This document shows positions 22,686-35,356 of a DNA stretch of 64,000 nt, in pieces. Every line of letters starts with the position of its first letter. Within the stretch, counting starts at the first letter, position 1. The stretch is from Chelonoidis abingdonii (Eukaryota > Chordata > Testudines > Testudinidae), in the NCBI RefSeq assembly GCF_003597395.2, contig NC_133773.1, positions 65,597,843 to 65,661,842 of the forward strand, given 5' to 3'. The notes beneath the pieces are model-generated. The model searched no databases. It saw only the letters and a list, made by a program, of their open reading frames with translations, and was not told the DNA's origin. The position numbers were made by a program, and so were the translations under genes.

Positions 22686-23745
22686 CTCTAGGTAGGAGCA
22701 AGAAGGAGAGTAGGAAGGAATTCGAACAGAAATGTAGGATGGAGGGAAATTACATAGGACCTTGAAAAACAGGATAAGTAGCTTGAATTTTTTTCACTGA
22801 GACAGGAATTTGGCAAAGGGATTAAAGGAGGACCACAAAAAAGATGTTTTGCTCTGAACAGCAAAAGAAAATGACAAATCCCAATGGTGTTTTGGACAGA
22901 TAGGAGGGAAGAACAGTGAAAAATAGGGATTGGAGAGATGAAGGTTACAGCATTTGTGTAAGATAAGACCAAAACAGGGGAATCAGTAAGAATAAGCACA
23001 GAAGTTACCCCTTTGAAGTAATAGGAGGGGTTATGTTATTAGTATTGCCCTTGGCAAGTTTTAAGGGGAGATAAACGTGGGAGCAGAACTGGAGAAAAAT
23101 CAAGACACGTGTAGAAGAGAAAGTCTAGGAAACAGCAGTAACCAGCCTACAGAAGGATTCTGGTGAGAAAATGAAAGGGAAACTAAGACAATGGTAGAAG
23201 AAGCAAGCAGTGTTTAGGGGACATGTTGTCCACAGAAAACAAGACACATGCTTTTAGGAGGTGAGTGGAACCAGAGAAGTTAAAGATGAAATGAGAGAGG
23301 GGGGTTGAGTGAAGGAGTAGCAGCAGGTAGGAGTTGGTTGAAGGAGGGCAGTGGGTAGGAGGAGAGAGAGTTGAGGTGACAGGCTGAGAGACTAGAGCAG
23401 CGCAGTAGAAAGGAGACCTTGGAGCCATTCCAAAGTGAAGTAGAGAGAGTGGAATTAGGAGTGGAATAGCGTCAGTTTTGTTTTGGGAACAGAATTGGCA
23501 AGACCCTGGGCAGAGAGGGAGAAGAGACTAGGGAAAGGGTGAGGGGATAAAAAAAGTCAGGTAAAGTCAAGAGGAAGAATAAAAGGGGAGAGAGAGAGTG
23601 AGTTGTGGCAGTCAGTAGATAATAGCCACATGGGGGAGAGTTCGGGAGAAGCAGCACACAGAAGAGTGGAGTTGAAAAGAAGTAAAGGAGTGGAATAAGG
23701 ATAAGGGGAGGGTTGAAAGCAATAAGGAGGTTGCCTGGCAAAGCA
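22686..23745 (+). repeat. Purine-rich tract, right part
   Basis: About 1 kb in which the plus strand is mostly G and A ('ggagggaaattac', 'gaggagagagagttgaggtg'). The complementary pyrimidine-rich strand is open in long stretches (22688-22999, 23183-23428, 23472-23741), which reflects composition and not coding. It may be an ancient, unrecognised interspersed repeat. Confidence 0.5.
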
Positions 23746-23749
23746 TCTT

Positions 23750-25515
23750 GTTTCTATTAATACTCACAGACAGGAAGAACACAGGTTAAAAGAACTCACT
23801 GTTTTGTATGTGCTCTATATGGGAGTGAAATAGTTGAATAAAGGGCAAATAAATCACTCACTAAAGTATAGAGTGGTAATAAACAATTTAATTAAATGTT
23901 GTTCACCAGATATCCTGTGCATCGAAGCATGCACAAGCCCTCCATGTCTGAACTATTTTCTTCACCACCTACTAACTTGTGTCTTTCAGTTGGGCTCTGA
24001 AAGGTCCCATTAAAAGGAGTATAACATCTCATTTGAAAAAGAGAAGTTGAAGGGAGCAGTCTAGTTGGAAGACTTATTGGCTGTTGCAGAGCCATCATCC
24101 TATTAGAAGTTTATTAGCCATTGATCTTCAAAATCAGAAATTGGCAAAAAGCCACCTGTGCCTGCCTGCTCTGTTTGTTTGTTTGTTTGGGAGGATAGTT
24201 AACAGTTACACCGTAAATGGTCTCAGAGGGCCCAATTCTGTGACGTGCTTAGCACCTTTAGCTTCCACTGAGGAAGTTCAGTGGAAGTTGGGGGAGCTCA
24301 ACACCTTCCAAGAAGAGGCCAATAATATCTAATAGGACTGGGTCCCTAATTAGCTAATTCCTCTAGGGATCTAACAAACAGCAAGACAGTTATTTATAAG
24401 GGTGTTTTTAATCACACTTTAAAAACTTAAGGGAGAATTGTATTGATTTTCTGTTCACTTGACCAGATTAGCTCTTTTTAAAGGAAATGTGCCACATTTG
24501 AAAAAAGCATAGATTCCAAAAATCAATGTACTGTAATATTCTCACTGGGTAACAGTGACTCTATATTGCAGTTGTGTTGTGGTTAAAATTCAGCTCGGAG
24601 TTGCAGTTTATTTATACTAAACTTCCCCTCTTTTGAAAGGGGGGAAGTGAAAATAAAGAAAAAATTAAACAGCTATCTTCAAAGTCCAGCTTGCATATTG
24701 GCAGTGTGTGACATGAAACCTAGCTCACGGCCAGTTGCTAAATTAAAAAAAAATACTGTCAGTAAATTGTCTATTATCACTTTTTTTAAAAGTAAAATAT
24801 TCTGACCTAAACAAATATATATGCAAATTAATATCATAAGACTTAGCTATGTAGAGAAATAATGTAATATGTATATCTAGAGTTTTATTCACAGGAGGCA
24901 AAGAGCCCAGCTCAAGGCAGAATGATGTTTTCTGGAATGAAATCATGATTTTTCTTTTAACAAAGGTATTGAGTAACACCCCAGTTCAAAAAGGTATTTG
25001 GGCACATGCAATGCCACAGCAATACATGTGATCTAGAAACATGTACCCAAAAAATGGCATAATGTTCAGAGAAACTTGAGTCCTGTGTAGCATTATCTCT
25101 TTGGCAAGGGCTGTTCTTTGGAGGTACAGAAAGGCCACGTTCAGGGAGAGGACTGGGGAGAAAGTAATAGTATTCTTCCAAGCTCCACTCACAAAATAAC
25201 GTCCACCCAGGTGAATTACAGCAGTGAGAAGCTGCTCCTAATAGATTGTTCAAAACATAATTGGGCTTGCTGTCTGGGCTGCACTGAGCTACTTAAGGTC
25301 CCCTTTGGCAAGACATGCCCATGGGCTCTGTGAGGCTCCTTGGGCTCACTACCTACATGTACACAAAATGAGACACTCATAGCAAATTGTGCAGATCTGT
25401 AATCTTCTCTCTCTTTTCTTTTAGGAGGAATGAAATAATTAGCAATGGTAGACATTTATATGATCATCACGGGGCACATGAGTTAACCCCTTTTACTGAG
25501 ATTAGTGGGGCAGTT
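23750..25515. other. Sequence without a recognised feature
   Basis: A (TTTG)3 run lies near 24173-24188. Positions 24225-24320 ('gggcccaattctgtg', 'cactgaggaagttcagtgg') resemble very old reptile repeats but cannot be assigned. Confidence 0.35.
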
Positions 25516-25524
25516 CACACATTT

Positions 25525-25825
25525 CAGTGCTTGTCTATACAGCAAGATACTGCGCTGCCAACCAGATGTAACTCTACAGTGCACCAGTTTCCCAAGTAGT
25601 AACATCACAGCACAGGGAAAATCCTGGAGTGAGGTTTGAAGCATTACACTTTCAGTAGTAGTACATTAACTACTTGAAAGTATAGTACATCAAGCCACCC
25701 TCCAGGACATTCACTGCACTGTAGCAATGTCCACATGAGAAGTTACTGTGAAGCAAGCTGGTGTGCTGTGGATTCACACCCTGGCTTGCTGTGTACTAAC
25801 TTATCTGGTAAACAAGCCTTTAGAG
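25525..25825. mobile_element. hAT-like MITE remnant
   Basis: The left edge 'gcttgtctatacagc' and right edge 'ggtaaacaagc' are inverted relative to each other, and the interior matches the layout of reptile 'cttgtctac' hAT MITEs. The flanking duplication is unclear (tttcag against tttagag). Confidence 0.5.
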
Positions 25826-25829
25826 TTTT

Positions 25830-27285
25830 ATTCCACACTCTGCAGACTCACACAGACATCCTTTCATTTTCAGTTCAGATTTGAGATTTTCTTCACACCA
25901 TAACTGGAGGTTTGATGGTTTGGGCATGGGGAGGATTATTTGGTTGTGTTGTTTTGTTTTGGCACAGGTCTAGTTCAGTTTTTTTTAATAAAGCTGAGAT
26001 TCTGGGGAAGACAGCAGCTTAAGAGAGGTGCTGGTATGGCATATGGACTATGTACCGACTATTTCTGAGTTATGGCCAGGTCCCAGGAACTGAACTGCTG
26101 CCTTAAACAGATTTATGGGAAAAACTGGTTTAGAATATAGCCTCTGGGCCCAGACTGTCATTTAATGAGGTAAAGACAAAGGAGAATAGAGAAATGTTTT
26201 CAACTTTCAGTTGAATATATAGGACCTGATTACTTAGTATAAAAGGGAAAGAAGCTTTAAAAAGGTGTTAATGTAATTTACTCCCACTTTAAGACCCCTT
26301 TACATTGCCAAAGTGGTTTAAAGGGGCCTTAATGTAAATAAGAATTAGGTCCATAGAGTTCATGCAGTGGGGAGATGCGGAAATGCTGTTCCAGATGACA
26401 AGGGAAGCAGAGAAAAAAGTTCTTGCACCAATAATGAAAATACTGTGAAAGGAAAAGAGGAATCTGGTGCAAGCTGAAAAGAGGGAAGGAGCAGTGTAGA
26501 AGGAAAAATATGTGAAGGAGGCAGGAGCTATCCTGTGGGGGGGGGGAGTGTTTTAAAAGGGCAGTTTAAATTGGATCCTAAAATTAGTTAATATAGAAGA
26601 TATGCTAATGTACATGGAGAAATGCTGTCAGAGCCTCATGAGGAAAAAAAAAAGAACAGGAAAAAAGATTTAGGAGAAACATTAATTGACGCTTTCATGA
26701 ATTCCAGAGACTGCTAGCAGGTGGCCAGCAGTTAATAGGGAAATGTGAAGTGGAGAGTGTTTTTATCTTTGCTGATTTCAGTCACTTGACTCAGTCAGAG
26801 ACAAGAACTCAGAGACATTAAACAGGATTTCTTGGATGAATGAGTGGAAGGAGCTTTACTGTTCCTGGCCAAATTTCTTCTTAATTACAAGAAAACCTTT
26901 ATACATCTTTTGGGGAACTGAAAGTCTATAAATAGTTTATTGAAAAGGTTAAGAGGAAAAAAAGCATCTCAGGAAGGAGAGCGAATCTGACCGAAAAGAA
27001 TGATCAGATTATTTGTATTTTATTACTTTCTATTTTTCTCCTTTCCATTCAATGATGCATTGAAAAGATTTTTAGTTCATCAGAGCATTGTGGGAACTGT
27101 ACAATTTTTATATTTAACAGGAGAAAACAATTTATAGAAATATCTCCTAAAAGAAATGTTATATGAATCAATGGTCTTCATCTATTATGCTTTTATGTAC
27201 CTTTAATTTTTAACTGCAACACTTAAAAGAATTAAAATGTATTTTATTTTGATATAGGTTTTCTATGAAACGAATCACCATAATC
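25830..27285. other. Sequence without a recognised feature, partly purine-rich
   Basis: 26340-26680 is purine-rich and stylistically like 22686-23745 ('gaaaggaaaagagg', 'ggatcctaaaattagttaat'), possibly the same ancient repeat. 26262-26345 ('cactttaagacccctttac', 'ggtttaaaggggcctt') is an imperfect inverted pair. Confidence 0.35.
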
Positions 27286-27713
27286 ATTAACCACAGAATG
27301 TTAGGAACCATTAGGAAAGGGATAGATAATCAGACAGAAGATATCATATTGCCACGTATAAATTCACAGTACCCACACTTGGAATGCATGCAGTTCTGGT
27401 CAATCCATCTCAAAAAAGATATATTAGAATTAGAAAAGGTCAACAGAGAAGGGCAACAAAAATTATTAGGAGTATGGAACAACTTCCATATGAGGAGAAA
27501 TTAAAAAGACAGGGACTGTTCAGCTTTGAAGAGAGATGGCTAAGAGGGGATATGATTGAGGTCTATAAAATCATGAATGGTGTTGAGAAAGTAAATAAGG
27601 AAATATTCTTTACCCCTTCACATAACAAATGAGCCAGGGGTCGTCCAATGAAATTAACAGGTATTACCAAACATAAGGAACTACTTCTTCACACAATGCA
27701 TAGTCAACCTGCA

Positions 27714-28605
27714 TGTAGTGAGGAGGCATGGCCTTCCTCAGAGGTGGACATGGAGGGAACACCACAAGCCACCTGGTGGGTGGAACCATGATGGCCATGC
27801 CCACACACTGGAAGGAGAGGGGAAGAACAGGAAGAGGAGGTATAAAAGGCCAGCCCAGCAGTTCAGTAGGGAGGGATCTGGTGAGGGAGACAAATGCTTC
27901 TTCCCTGCTGTTGGTTCCAAGGAGAACCATTGCTGTTCTGAGGACCAGCCCAAGCTGCCAGAGAGCCCTCCCACTCCCGATGTTGAGGAGCTGCTACCAC
28001 TACCCATGGCGGTATATCATGAGAAGACTGAGGATGACCCTTGAATGCAGGTATACCAGAGGGGGAGAGTAGGAAGCAGCCGAGGGGAACCAGACTACCA
28101 TCGGGCTGTGGTGCTGCTGGAAACACAGTCAGCATGTGGAGGGAGTCCCTGCTGACCAAGTGGCAGACCATTCTGCCACAGTTAGGGCCCTGGGCTAGGA
28201 CACTGTAGAGGCAGGCGGGCCTGTGTTCCCCTACCCCTGCCACCCCATTCTTGGGGTGGCAGTACTCCCCCTCCTTAGGCCAAGAAGCCTGTGCTCCTCA
28301 GTCACCCCTGCTGGAACCCCATAGACTATGTTTGGGGGCTCTCCCCCTGCCTGACTGCAGGCCAGAGCCCTGACTATTTACTGCTCCATTCTGCTCAAGG
28401 GCTGGACTTAGAACTTAGAACTGCTCTGTCTTGACCACTGGCCAGAGGCCAGACTGGTTGAAGCCCCTCCCTGCTTGAAGACAGGGCCCATTTAGTACCA
28501 CTAATTCCCCTTTCTTTGTTTTGAGCGTACTCTAACAGACCAAACAGCGAGGAGGTGTGACCTCCCTCAGAGGTGGACATGGAGGGACGCCCACACCTGC
28601 TTACA
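27714..28605 (+). mobile_element. Solo LTR inside CR1, 5-bp TSD, with 5' end repeated near 3' end
   Basis: The 892-bp element starts tgtagtgaggaggcatgg and ends 'acacctgcttaca'. It is flanked by perfect ctgca duplications at 27709-27713 and 28606-28610. A TATA box lies at 27841-27847. About 60 bp of its start (cctcagaggtggacatggag) recurs at 28563-28585, just inside the 3' end. The same architecture occurs in the LTR at 21232-22464. No internal retroelement genes are present. Probably a Ty3/Gypsy-type LTR, by recall. Confidence 0.9.
27841..27847 (+). promoter_or_regulatory. TATA box of the solo LTR
   Basis: TATAAAAGG about 128 bp from the LTR start, the same position as in the minus-strand relative at 22336-22342. 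Confidence 0.65.
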
Positions 28606-28984
28606 CTGCAGAACTCATTGCCTGTGGATTTTGTAAAGGCCAAAAGTATAACTGGGTTCAAAACAGAATTAGATAAGTGCATGGAAGATAGGTCCATCAA
28701 TGGCTATTAGCCAAGATGGTCTGGGATAAAACCCTATGATCCAGGTGTCCCTAAACCTCTGACTGCTAGAAGCTGGAACTGGACAACATGGGATGGATCA
28801 CTCAAGAAATGCACTGTTCTATTCATTCCTACTGAAGCATTTGGCACTGGCCACTCTTGGAAGACAGGATACTAAATTAGATGGACCATTGGTCTAACCC
28901 AATATGGCTGTTCTTATGTTTCTCTATGTGACCACTGTAAAACTATTAATGAATTTATTGCTATAAAACTGCTATGAGCTGGGG

Positions 28985-29090
28985 AAGTACTATGCCATTT
29001 TACAGATGGGGAAAATGTAAGTACACAGAAACTGAGTGACTTGCCAAAAGTCACACAAGAAGTCTGCAGCAGGTCTAAAAACAGAGCCAG
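28985..29090 (-). repeat. MIR-like SINE, antisense
   Basis: 'ccattttacagatgggg', 'gtgacttgccaaaagtcac' and 'aacagagccag' are the reverse complement of the MIR central and 3' regions. Confidence 0.65.
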
Positions 29091-29099
29091 TTTGTAGAG

Positions 29100-31515
29100 G
29101 GGTAAAGTTACAGTCCTGCCTTTCGTCATCCACCCACTGTTTTTGTGGAGATTTGGTCATGCAGCACTTCCATTGCATTCCTCTCATACCCATAGCCATG
29201 ATCCAGGCAAGTTAAACATGGTCACGCACACAAGGAGTGAGGGATCTTATTTCCTCTACCCGTGTGCAGCCGTGTTTAGACTCCACTACAAGTTAGCCCA
29301 TTGTCACTAGTGATTTAGCATTTTCTTATAGTACACGGAAACTATATTATCTGTTTGAATATTTTTACAAGGCTGTTCTATTCATTCTTCTTTTTCATGC
29401 CATAGGATTTACCAAATTAGGACATACAGTGGTCACCATTTCAGTAAGTCGACAAGATATCTGTTGGCAAATGTAATTACCAGAACTGTTTCCAGTTTGA
29501 AGTAGAGGGATAAAACTGTAGTACCTCAGATAAGGAGGTAACTATGTTGGCAAATACTGACTTTTTTTATCCTACCCCTATCGGGGGACAAAGGAGTGAG
29601 AGAATAGATTCTTCCAGCAAATTTAAACCCATTTTTATCTGATTTTTTTAAGGTCATATATCCTACATCAATCAATGTGCTATCTCGGATACACTACACA
29701 TCAATTTGCCCAGCAAAATTTAAATTTGGTCTAAATATCTTGTCCACATCTACTTTAATAAGATATGTCTCAGATTTATTTTAATGTATTTTGACACCAA
29801 ATCTGAATTTATTTCCCTGATTGCATTTGAAAGAAAGACAACTGGTTGAGCCATTATTGGCATAAGGAATTATATATTTATTCACCACTTCTGGTGGTGA
29901 TTCTACAGATGTCTGGATTATCCCTTATCCTCTGTATAAACTATTCCATGCAGATCATGAATAGGTTGTTGGGGAAGGGAAAAAAAACACCATTTCCTTA
30001 TCTTCATTCTGTTTCCATAGAAATATTGGGGTATCATATATATATTACTTGTTGACTACTTATATACTGTTGTCCCATCTAAGAAATTCTCAGTGGCCTT
30101 AGTAATCAAATTCATAATAACACAGTATTTGCAGTAGTCCTGAGGTAATATTTTTATTGAGTACTTGGGACTTGATAACATAATCTAGTTATCAAAAGCA
30201 AAGTTTAACACATTTTTAGGGCCAACACAGTCACTTGGGTTTAAGTCAAACAGGACCTAGCATGGTACAGGCTCTTCCCATCTATCTTTTATTATTGGGT
30301 GTTCCAAAGATGTGATGGTTACTCTCTGTACGTGGGTTTCTTATTCTGAATACAAAAACTTCAAATCCTCAGATTATTTCATCTCCCACTGAAGTCAATG
30401 TAATAAGGGCCTTTATGGTCTTTGTCTTATAATATATGCAGCTATCGCACACTCAGTCTTTCTGGTTCATAGGTCCTCATTTTAATGCATTTGTATGGAC
30501 TAATTACCAGAAGCTGGCTATTCTGTTTGACAGTCAACTCTCACTCTTGTCACGTATCATGGATGCAACTCAATTCTCGGATGATTTTTAAAATTTAAAA
30601 CATACAGAAAATTGGTAAGAGACTTTACATTTTAAGCATGTGCATTATCACTGAACAAAAGCAGTAGCAATTGATTTGTTGACTCAGGTCCATAAGCTCT
30701 CTTCTTCCAACATAGCATGTACAGAAAGAAGAAGGGCCCTAACTGCAAGGGGAGATTGGACTGTACAGAAAGGAAAGGTGGTTGCATAGTTCTTTCCTAC
30801 CTGCCCCTTTTCCTACCTCCCCCTTTTCATGTATCAGCATTTCCTATATTATTCGTTTTCCCTGTTGCTCAGGTAGCAAACTTAGAGAGATGAACCTTGG
30901 CACACAAAATCATTTTTTATAACAGCGTAATTTTCTAAAATGAGTCAACTCTTTTCCCCTTATGAGTTATTTTTGGGATTTCTCCATTCTCCTTTTGTTC
31001 ATTTTCTTTGTGCTCTGATACAATTATTTCATTTGTCCATCCAACTCATTTTGCTACTGCTTAAAGTGCAGTTCTCTCAACTGAAGAAACAGACTGTGTG
31101 GTATGTTGATTGTATATATCCATTTAGAACTCTGAGTGAAAAAAAAAAGTCTATCCTATGCCATTCTTTCTACTCATTGATCTTATTGTCTTGACTATTG
31201 CAATACTATATAGTAGACTAGTCTAACAGCAAAATGGGAATACTACTCAACATTGTGAACTAATCACAATTAATAAAACATGAGAGCTGAAGATTCACAT
31301 TTTTCCTTGGGTATTCAGATTCCACAATGACTAGCATAGTATAAGAACCAAACAGATTAAGATCTTTATTGGAGAAATTCAGGTAAGGTTTAATAAAAGC
31401 TCTACACTCCTAACTCTAAATCATAAAGATTATCTCTACATTGAAATTTGTCTCTGCTGTTAAAAACATTCTCAGCAAAATATCTTTGTAATGGAACTTG
31501 TGATGTGACGATTAA
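29100..31515. other. AT-rich sequence without a recognised feature
   Basis: About 2.4 kb of apparently unique sequence. Short open frames only. Confidence 0.4.
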
Positions 31516-31519
31516 TTGG

Positions 31520-31600
31520 TTAACATCTGTAAAGTGGCTTGCACATCCCTGAGGGGGGGATGCCATACTGAGGGTTTTATAATGTAAGTATCTTTCAAAC
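31520..31600 (+). repeat. Possible MIR/CORE-SINE 3' tail
   Basis: 'catctgtaaagtggcttg', 'atccctgagggggg' and 'ttataatgtaag' follow the order of the MIR 3' region. Diverged. Confidence 0.3.
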
Positions 31601-31604
31601 AATA

Positions 31605-34600
31605 TAAAATATTCTCTTAAGCCATATTGGTAGTGATTTTCTTTGCAGTAAAGCACTCCTAAAGATGCTATTTTGTATTTATAAGGTAAATAAATATGCT
31701 GTCATGCCCCATTATTTATGCAATACATAAAAAAGACAATTTTTAAAATAAATCCAATGTTAAAATCTTCACAGCAGTTTTAATACTTTTTTCCTTTTCA
31801 AAGAGAACTGAGTAGTCATGTACTCCAATTGAAGTTACCACCATTCTACTCCTCAGCTGGATTCACAGGCAGCAGAATATGAATCTCAGTATTTGAAATG
31901 TAATCTCACCCTCTGATTTTAGACCAGTGGAGAATTATACAGGATAGTTGGAAGGGACAGATTAAATGTAAAAGGACTGCAGAAAAGATAGGAGTTGAAA
32001 ATGTTACAGGAAAAAAATGCAGGTTCCATCCTCCTCTGCAGAGTCTGCTTTTTAAAAGTGAAATAATGTCATTACTTGGTGAGGAACAGAGTACCTCTCT
32101 CATATCCCCTGTACATTATGATAAAGTACTGGCCATCTTTTGGCTGCATTAAGACAATGCCACAATAGCAAAGATCATAAAAGCAAGACGATCTCATATT
32201 GTTTCCTTGTAATAATTTCTATTATGAGGCTTTAAAGGGAAATTGTATTAGAATTTCATTAACTGTTTTTTTAGTTTAGATTACCCATAAACAAAAGTTT
32301 TTGTTTCATAAACAACAAAATTAATCTTCATTCAACCCTCTCTTGCAGTTAACTTATGTAAGCTAAGGAAATATTGAATTCATCAATAATCCTCCTCTTC
32401 CTCCTCCTCCTTTAATGCAAAAAAAACCCTCAGTAAGGCCACATTCTTTAATTTGCACAAAAAAAAAAATCACAACAAACTGCACACTCAATAACTACAT
32501 GTCTTGAAAGGCCTAGAGCCAGAGTTTACACTACCCTCCCAGTTATAAGAACCTCAGGTTCTAGCCACTCCTCTGTTACAGGAACCACTGTTACAAGGAC
32601 TCTAAGTAAACAGAATCCTTTCAACATTCACTAGCCATGCTGTTGCATAAAAAACCCAAGATAAGGAATCTTTAGCAATATATTAACTGTTACATTATAC
32701 AACTCTCTCAGTTGCATGCTGTAATTAATACCAGCCTCTTGTTTACTTACCCTACCCTAAGTAAAAGCAACCCACTCCTATGCTAAAAGGCCCTTCTAAA
32801 GATACAGAGCACTTTTAAATAGCCCTTTTACCCAACAAACTATATTTCACAGAATAATTTTCACTGTTTCAGGATTAATCCAGGACACACTAGAAACAAC
32901 ATAATATATTTCCTCTTCAGAATGGCCTGAGATCCTCTAAGAGCATTCACTGTAACTAGATCAAACTAAATTCACTTGTAAATAACCAGCAAATCTCAAT
33001 GTAATGTTTTTATACATAGACTGCTAAAACAAAGGTATATTACATTTGAGATAATACATATATCCACTGTTATCCATCATTTTTGAGTTGCATGTTATCC
33101 ACCATGACTAGCAACTAGAAATTACCTATATGGAATGACCTACAGAAGTTTATCCAGAGTCTAGTATTATCTTCTATAGCAGCATATTTTAGGAAAACAA
33201 TTCTTAAGCCATGTGTTGCTCCAACTCTTCATCCCTTCCTGTTCTTGGAGTTTAGTTAGGAATCCTAGTAATGTGTAAAATACAAACAGTACTAAGAAAC
33301 AAAGTTAAATTAAAAATAAAAACACATCCATTAAAGTTCAGAGATTTAAGCAAGACGTTTAACAATCAATGTACAATGCTGAAAATTATTTATTTTTTCA
33401 AACTACTAGACTTAGATTTTCCCAAAAAAAGGACAAATCAGACAGATGTGATTAGATCAGATTCTCTTTGAGATGAAGTCACATCTTCCTTGCAGACAGA
33501 CATTTGTAAAATAAAAATTGAATTAAAAACATTATTTTTCTATGTTTTTATATAAGCTTTTTATTAAAATTGTGGTGTCACTTGAAACTTTTGGGGAGGG
33601 GCACTCGCATTTGGACATATATAGGTTATTCTTGGGTCTGTTTAGAAACAGAATTACGAGAGTCACTATCAGAAAAATCATTTAACTGTTCTGTAAATAT
33701 GCAGTTTGTTTTATTTCAGGCAACAAAAGCAAAGACATACCCATAGAAGCATAGTTTATCACTGGGAAAGGGAAACCCTTATCTCATTAAAATAAATTTT
33801 TGAATCATAAAAGGAAAAGTTTCACAGGGTATCGTTTGATGAAGAAATAATTTTGGCAAACCGATTAGCTCAGACTAATACAGATAGATCTGGCTGTGTT
33901 ATATTACATGGCATTAGGAATAATTCTGGTCAAAATGAATAAAGGTTCAAATATAAAAACTACATTTTTGAAAATTGTTCAGATCTGTCCAGTATTTTAT
34001 AAATGACTGTTCAGAGCTGCCATCTCATTCATTGGACCATTTTTCTATCAAGAGAGCTGATGTTGCCCATCCCTGCTAAGGAGTTTGGTTTTAGAAAACA
34101 GGGTTGTTGTCAGAAACAGCTGGTCAGCTATCCGCATTTTGCATCTGGTTCCTATTTCTGTAGCCAAACCAAAACCCCACAGCCAAACACTCACCCACAC
34201 CTCATCTCAGCTTTGGGAAAATTCATATCCAGACTGAGAATATCCAGTCTGATCCCATCTCTAATTCCTGTAGGTAATTTTGTAAATGCTTCAGTCATGT
34301 TGAGGAGAAAAAATGGATCAAGGTAGACCATATTAGTGTCCATAAGGAAACAGCTGTTCATAAATAGATAAACCTGAATGTTTTCTTAGCTCCACCACTT
34401 AAATTTGCAGGGCATATTTAGTCTGAGCTGCCTCCGAATTCTTTCTTTGCCTGTCCTCAAAGTATTTTGGACATGGTGTGTGTTACATATGAGAGATGCT
34501 ATTCATATCACTTAATGCACTTCTGGAAGGTGCTGAGATACTATGGTGATGATGGCTGTATAAGAAGCTGAATAGAATTCAACAGAACACCTGCAGTGTA

Positions 34601-35344
34601 GTCTAAACCTTGCACACTTTGTATTGTTGGAATGTTATTCATTAACTGACCACTCTCTGTGTGGAGATAAACTTAAATTCGTAGGTATTGTATTGTGTCT
34701 CCAAGCTTCAGTATAAGATAAGTGTTTCAGGAACGGTTTGGAAGGCACTGTTCTCAAGAGAGAGCTCATGCCATCTCCTATCCTTATGTATTCCATCATA
34801 GGGATCACATCACCATGGTGTCTGAGCACTACCCAAAATGTTCCCTAGGGTGCACAAGAAGAAAATCTGTCTCTCAGTGCTCCAGTCACCAGGGACTGAC
34901 AGAACTTGCTTCTTTCCTCTATGTAAAATGAAGCTTTTGTCATGGCAAGTTCTGTTTCAAAGTAAGCTTGAAAAAACAGTAATGATGTGATTGTGTTTGT
35001 TCTGTTTCCTACATCAGCCTCGCTTACTGTATCCAGATAAAATACACACCCAAAGGTGCACCTCTCTTTTTCTCCGGCTCTTGATCACACTTTTATCTTT
35101 TGTGAACTGTTAAGCAACAACAGTCTGTAGGCTATTATCTGCATTATACTAACCTTTTTGTTCATTAACTTGTGAAACCAGCAACTTCCTGTTAACTGCA
35201 CACTGATTAGGGCTGGTCTTTCATTGAGGAAGGACACAAAATGTTCAGCCCATGCTAAAATGTGCACTGTTCCCTTGTGGTAAGATCACATGAGGAATAC
35301 AGTGACTTATTTTGAAATACAAGGGCACTTCATGTATCGAATTC
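31605..35344. other. AT-rich sequence without a recognised feature
   Basis: The longest apparently element-free stretch (about 3.7 kb). A short TCC-rich run lies at 32391-32411. The 107-codon frame at 34003-34326 has no recognisable domain. Confidence 0.4.
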
Positions 35345-35356
35345 TCATTAATGTCA

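Larger units (their letters stand above)
27289..28922 (+). mobile_element. CR1 LINE ORF2 C-terminus and 3' end, interrupted by a solo LTR
   Basis: The two plus frames at 27265-27632 translate to CR1 ORF2 C-terminal sequence ([10 protein letters not shown], then after a frame change MEQLPYEEKLKRQGLFSFEE and MIEVYKIMNGVEKVNKE). After the LTR (27714-28605) the element resumes with 'gaactcattgcctgtgg' and ends 'aatatggctgttcttatg', the reverse of the start of the antisense CR1 at 7203. Frame changes show it is dead. Confidence 0.93.
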
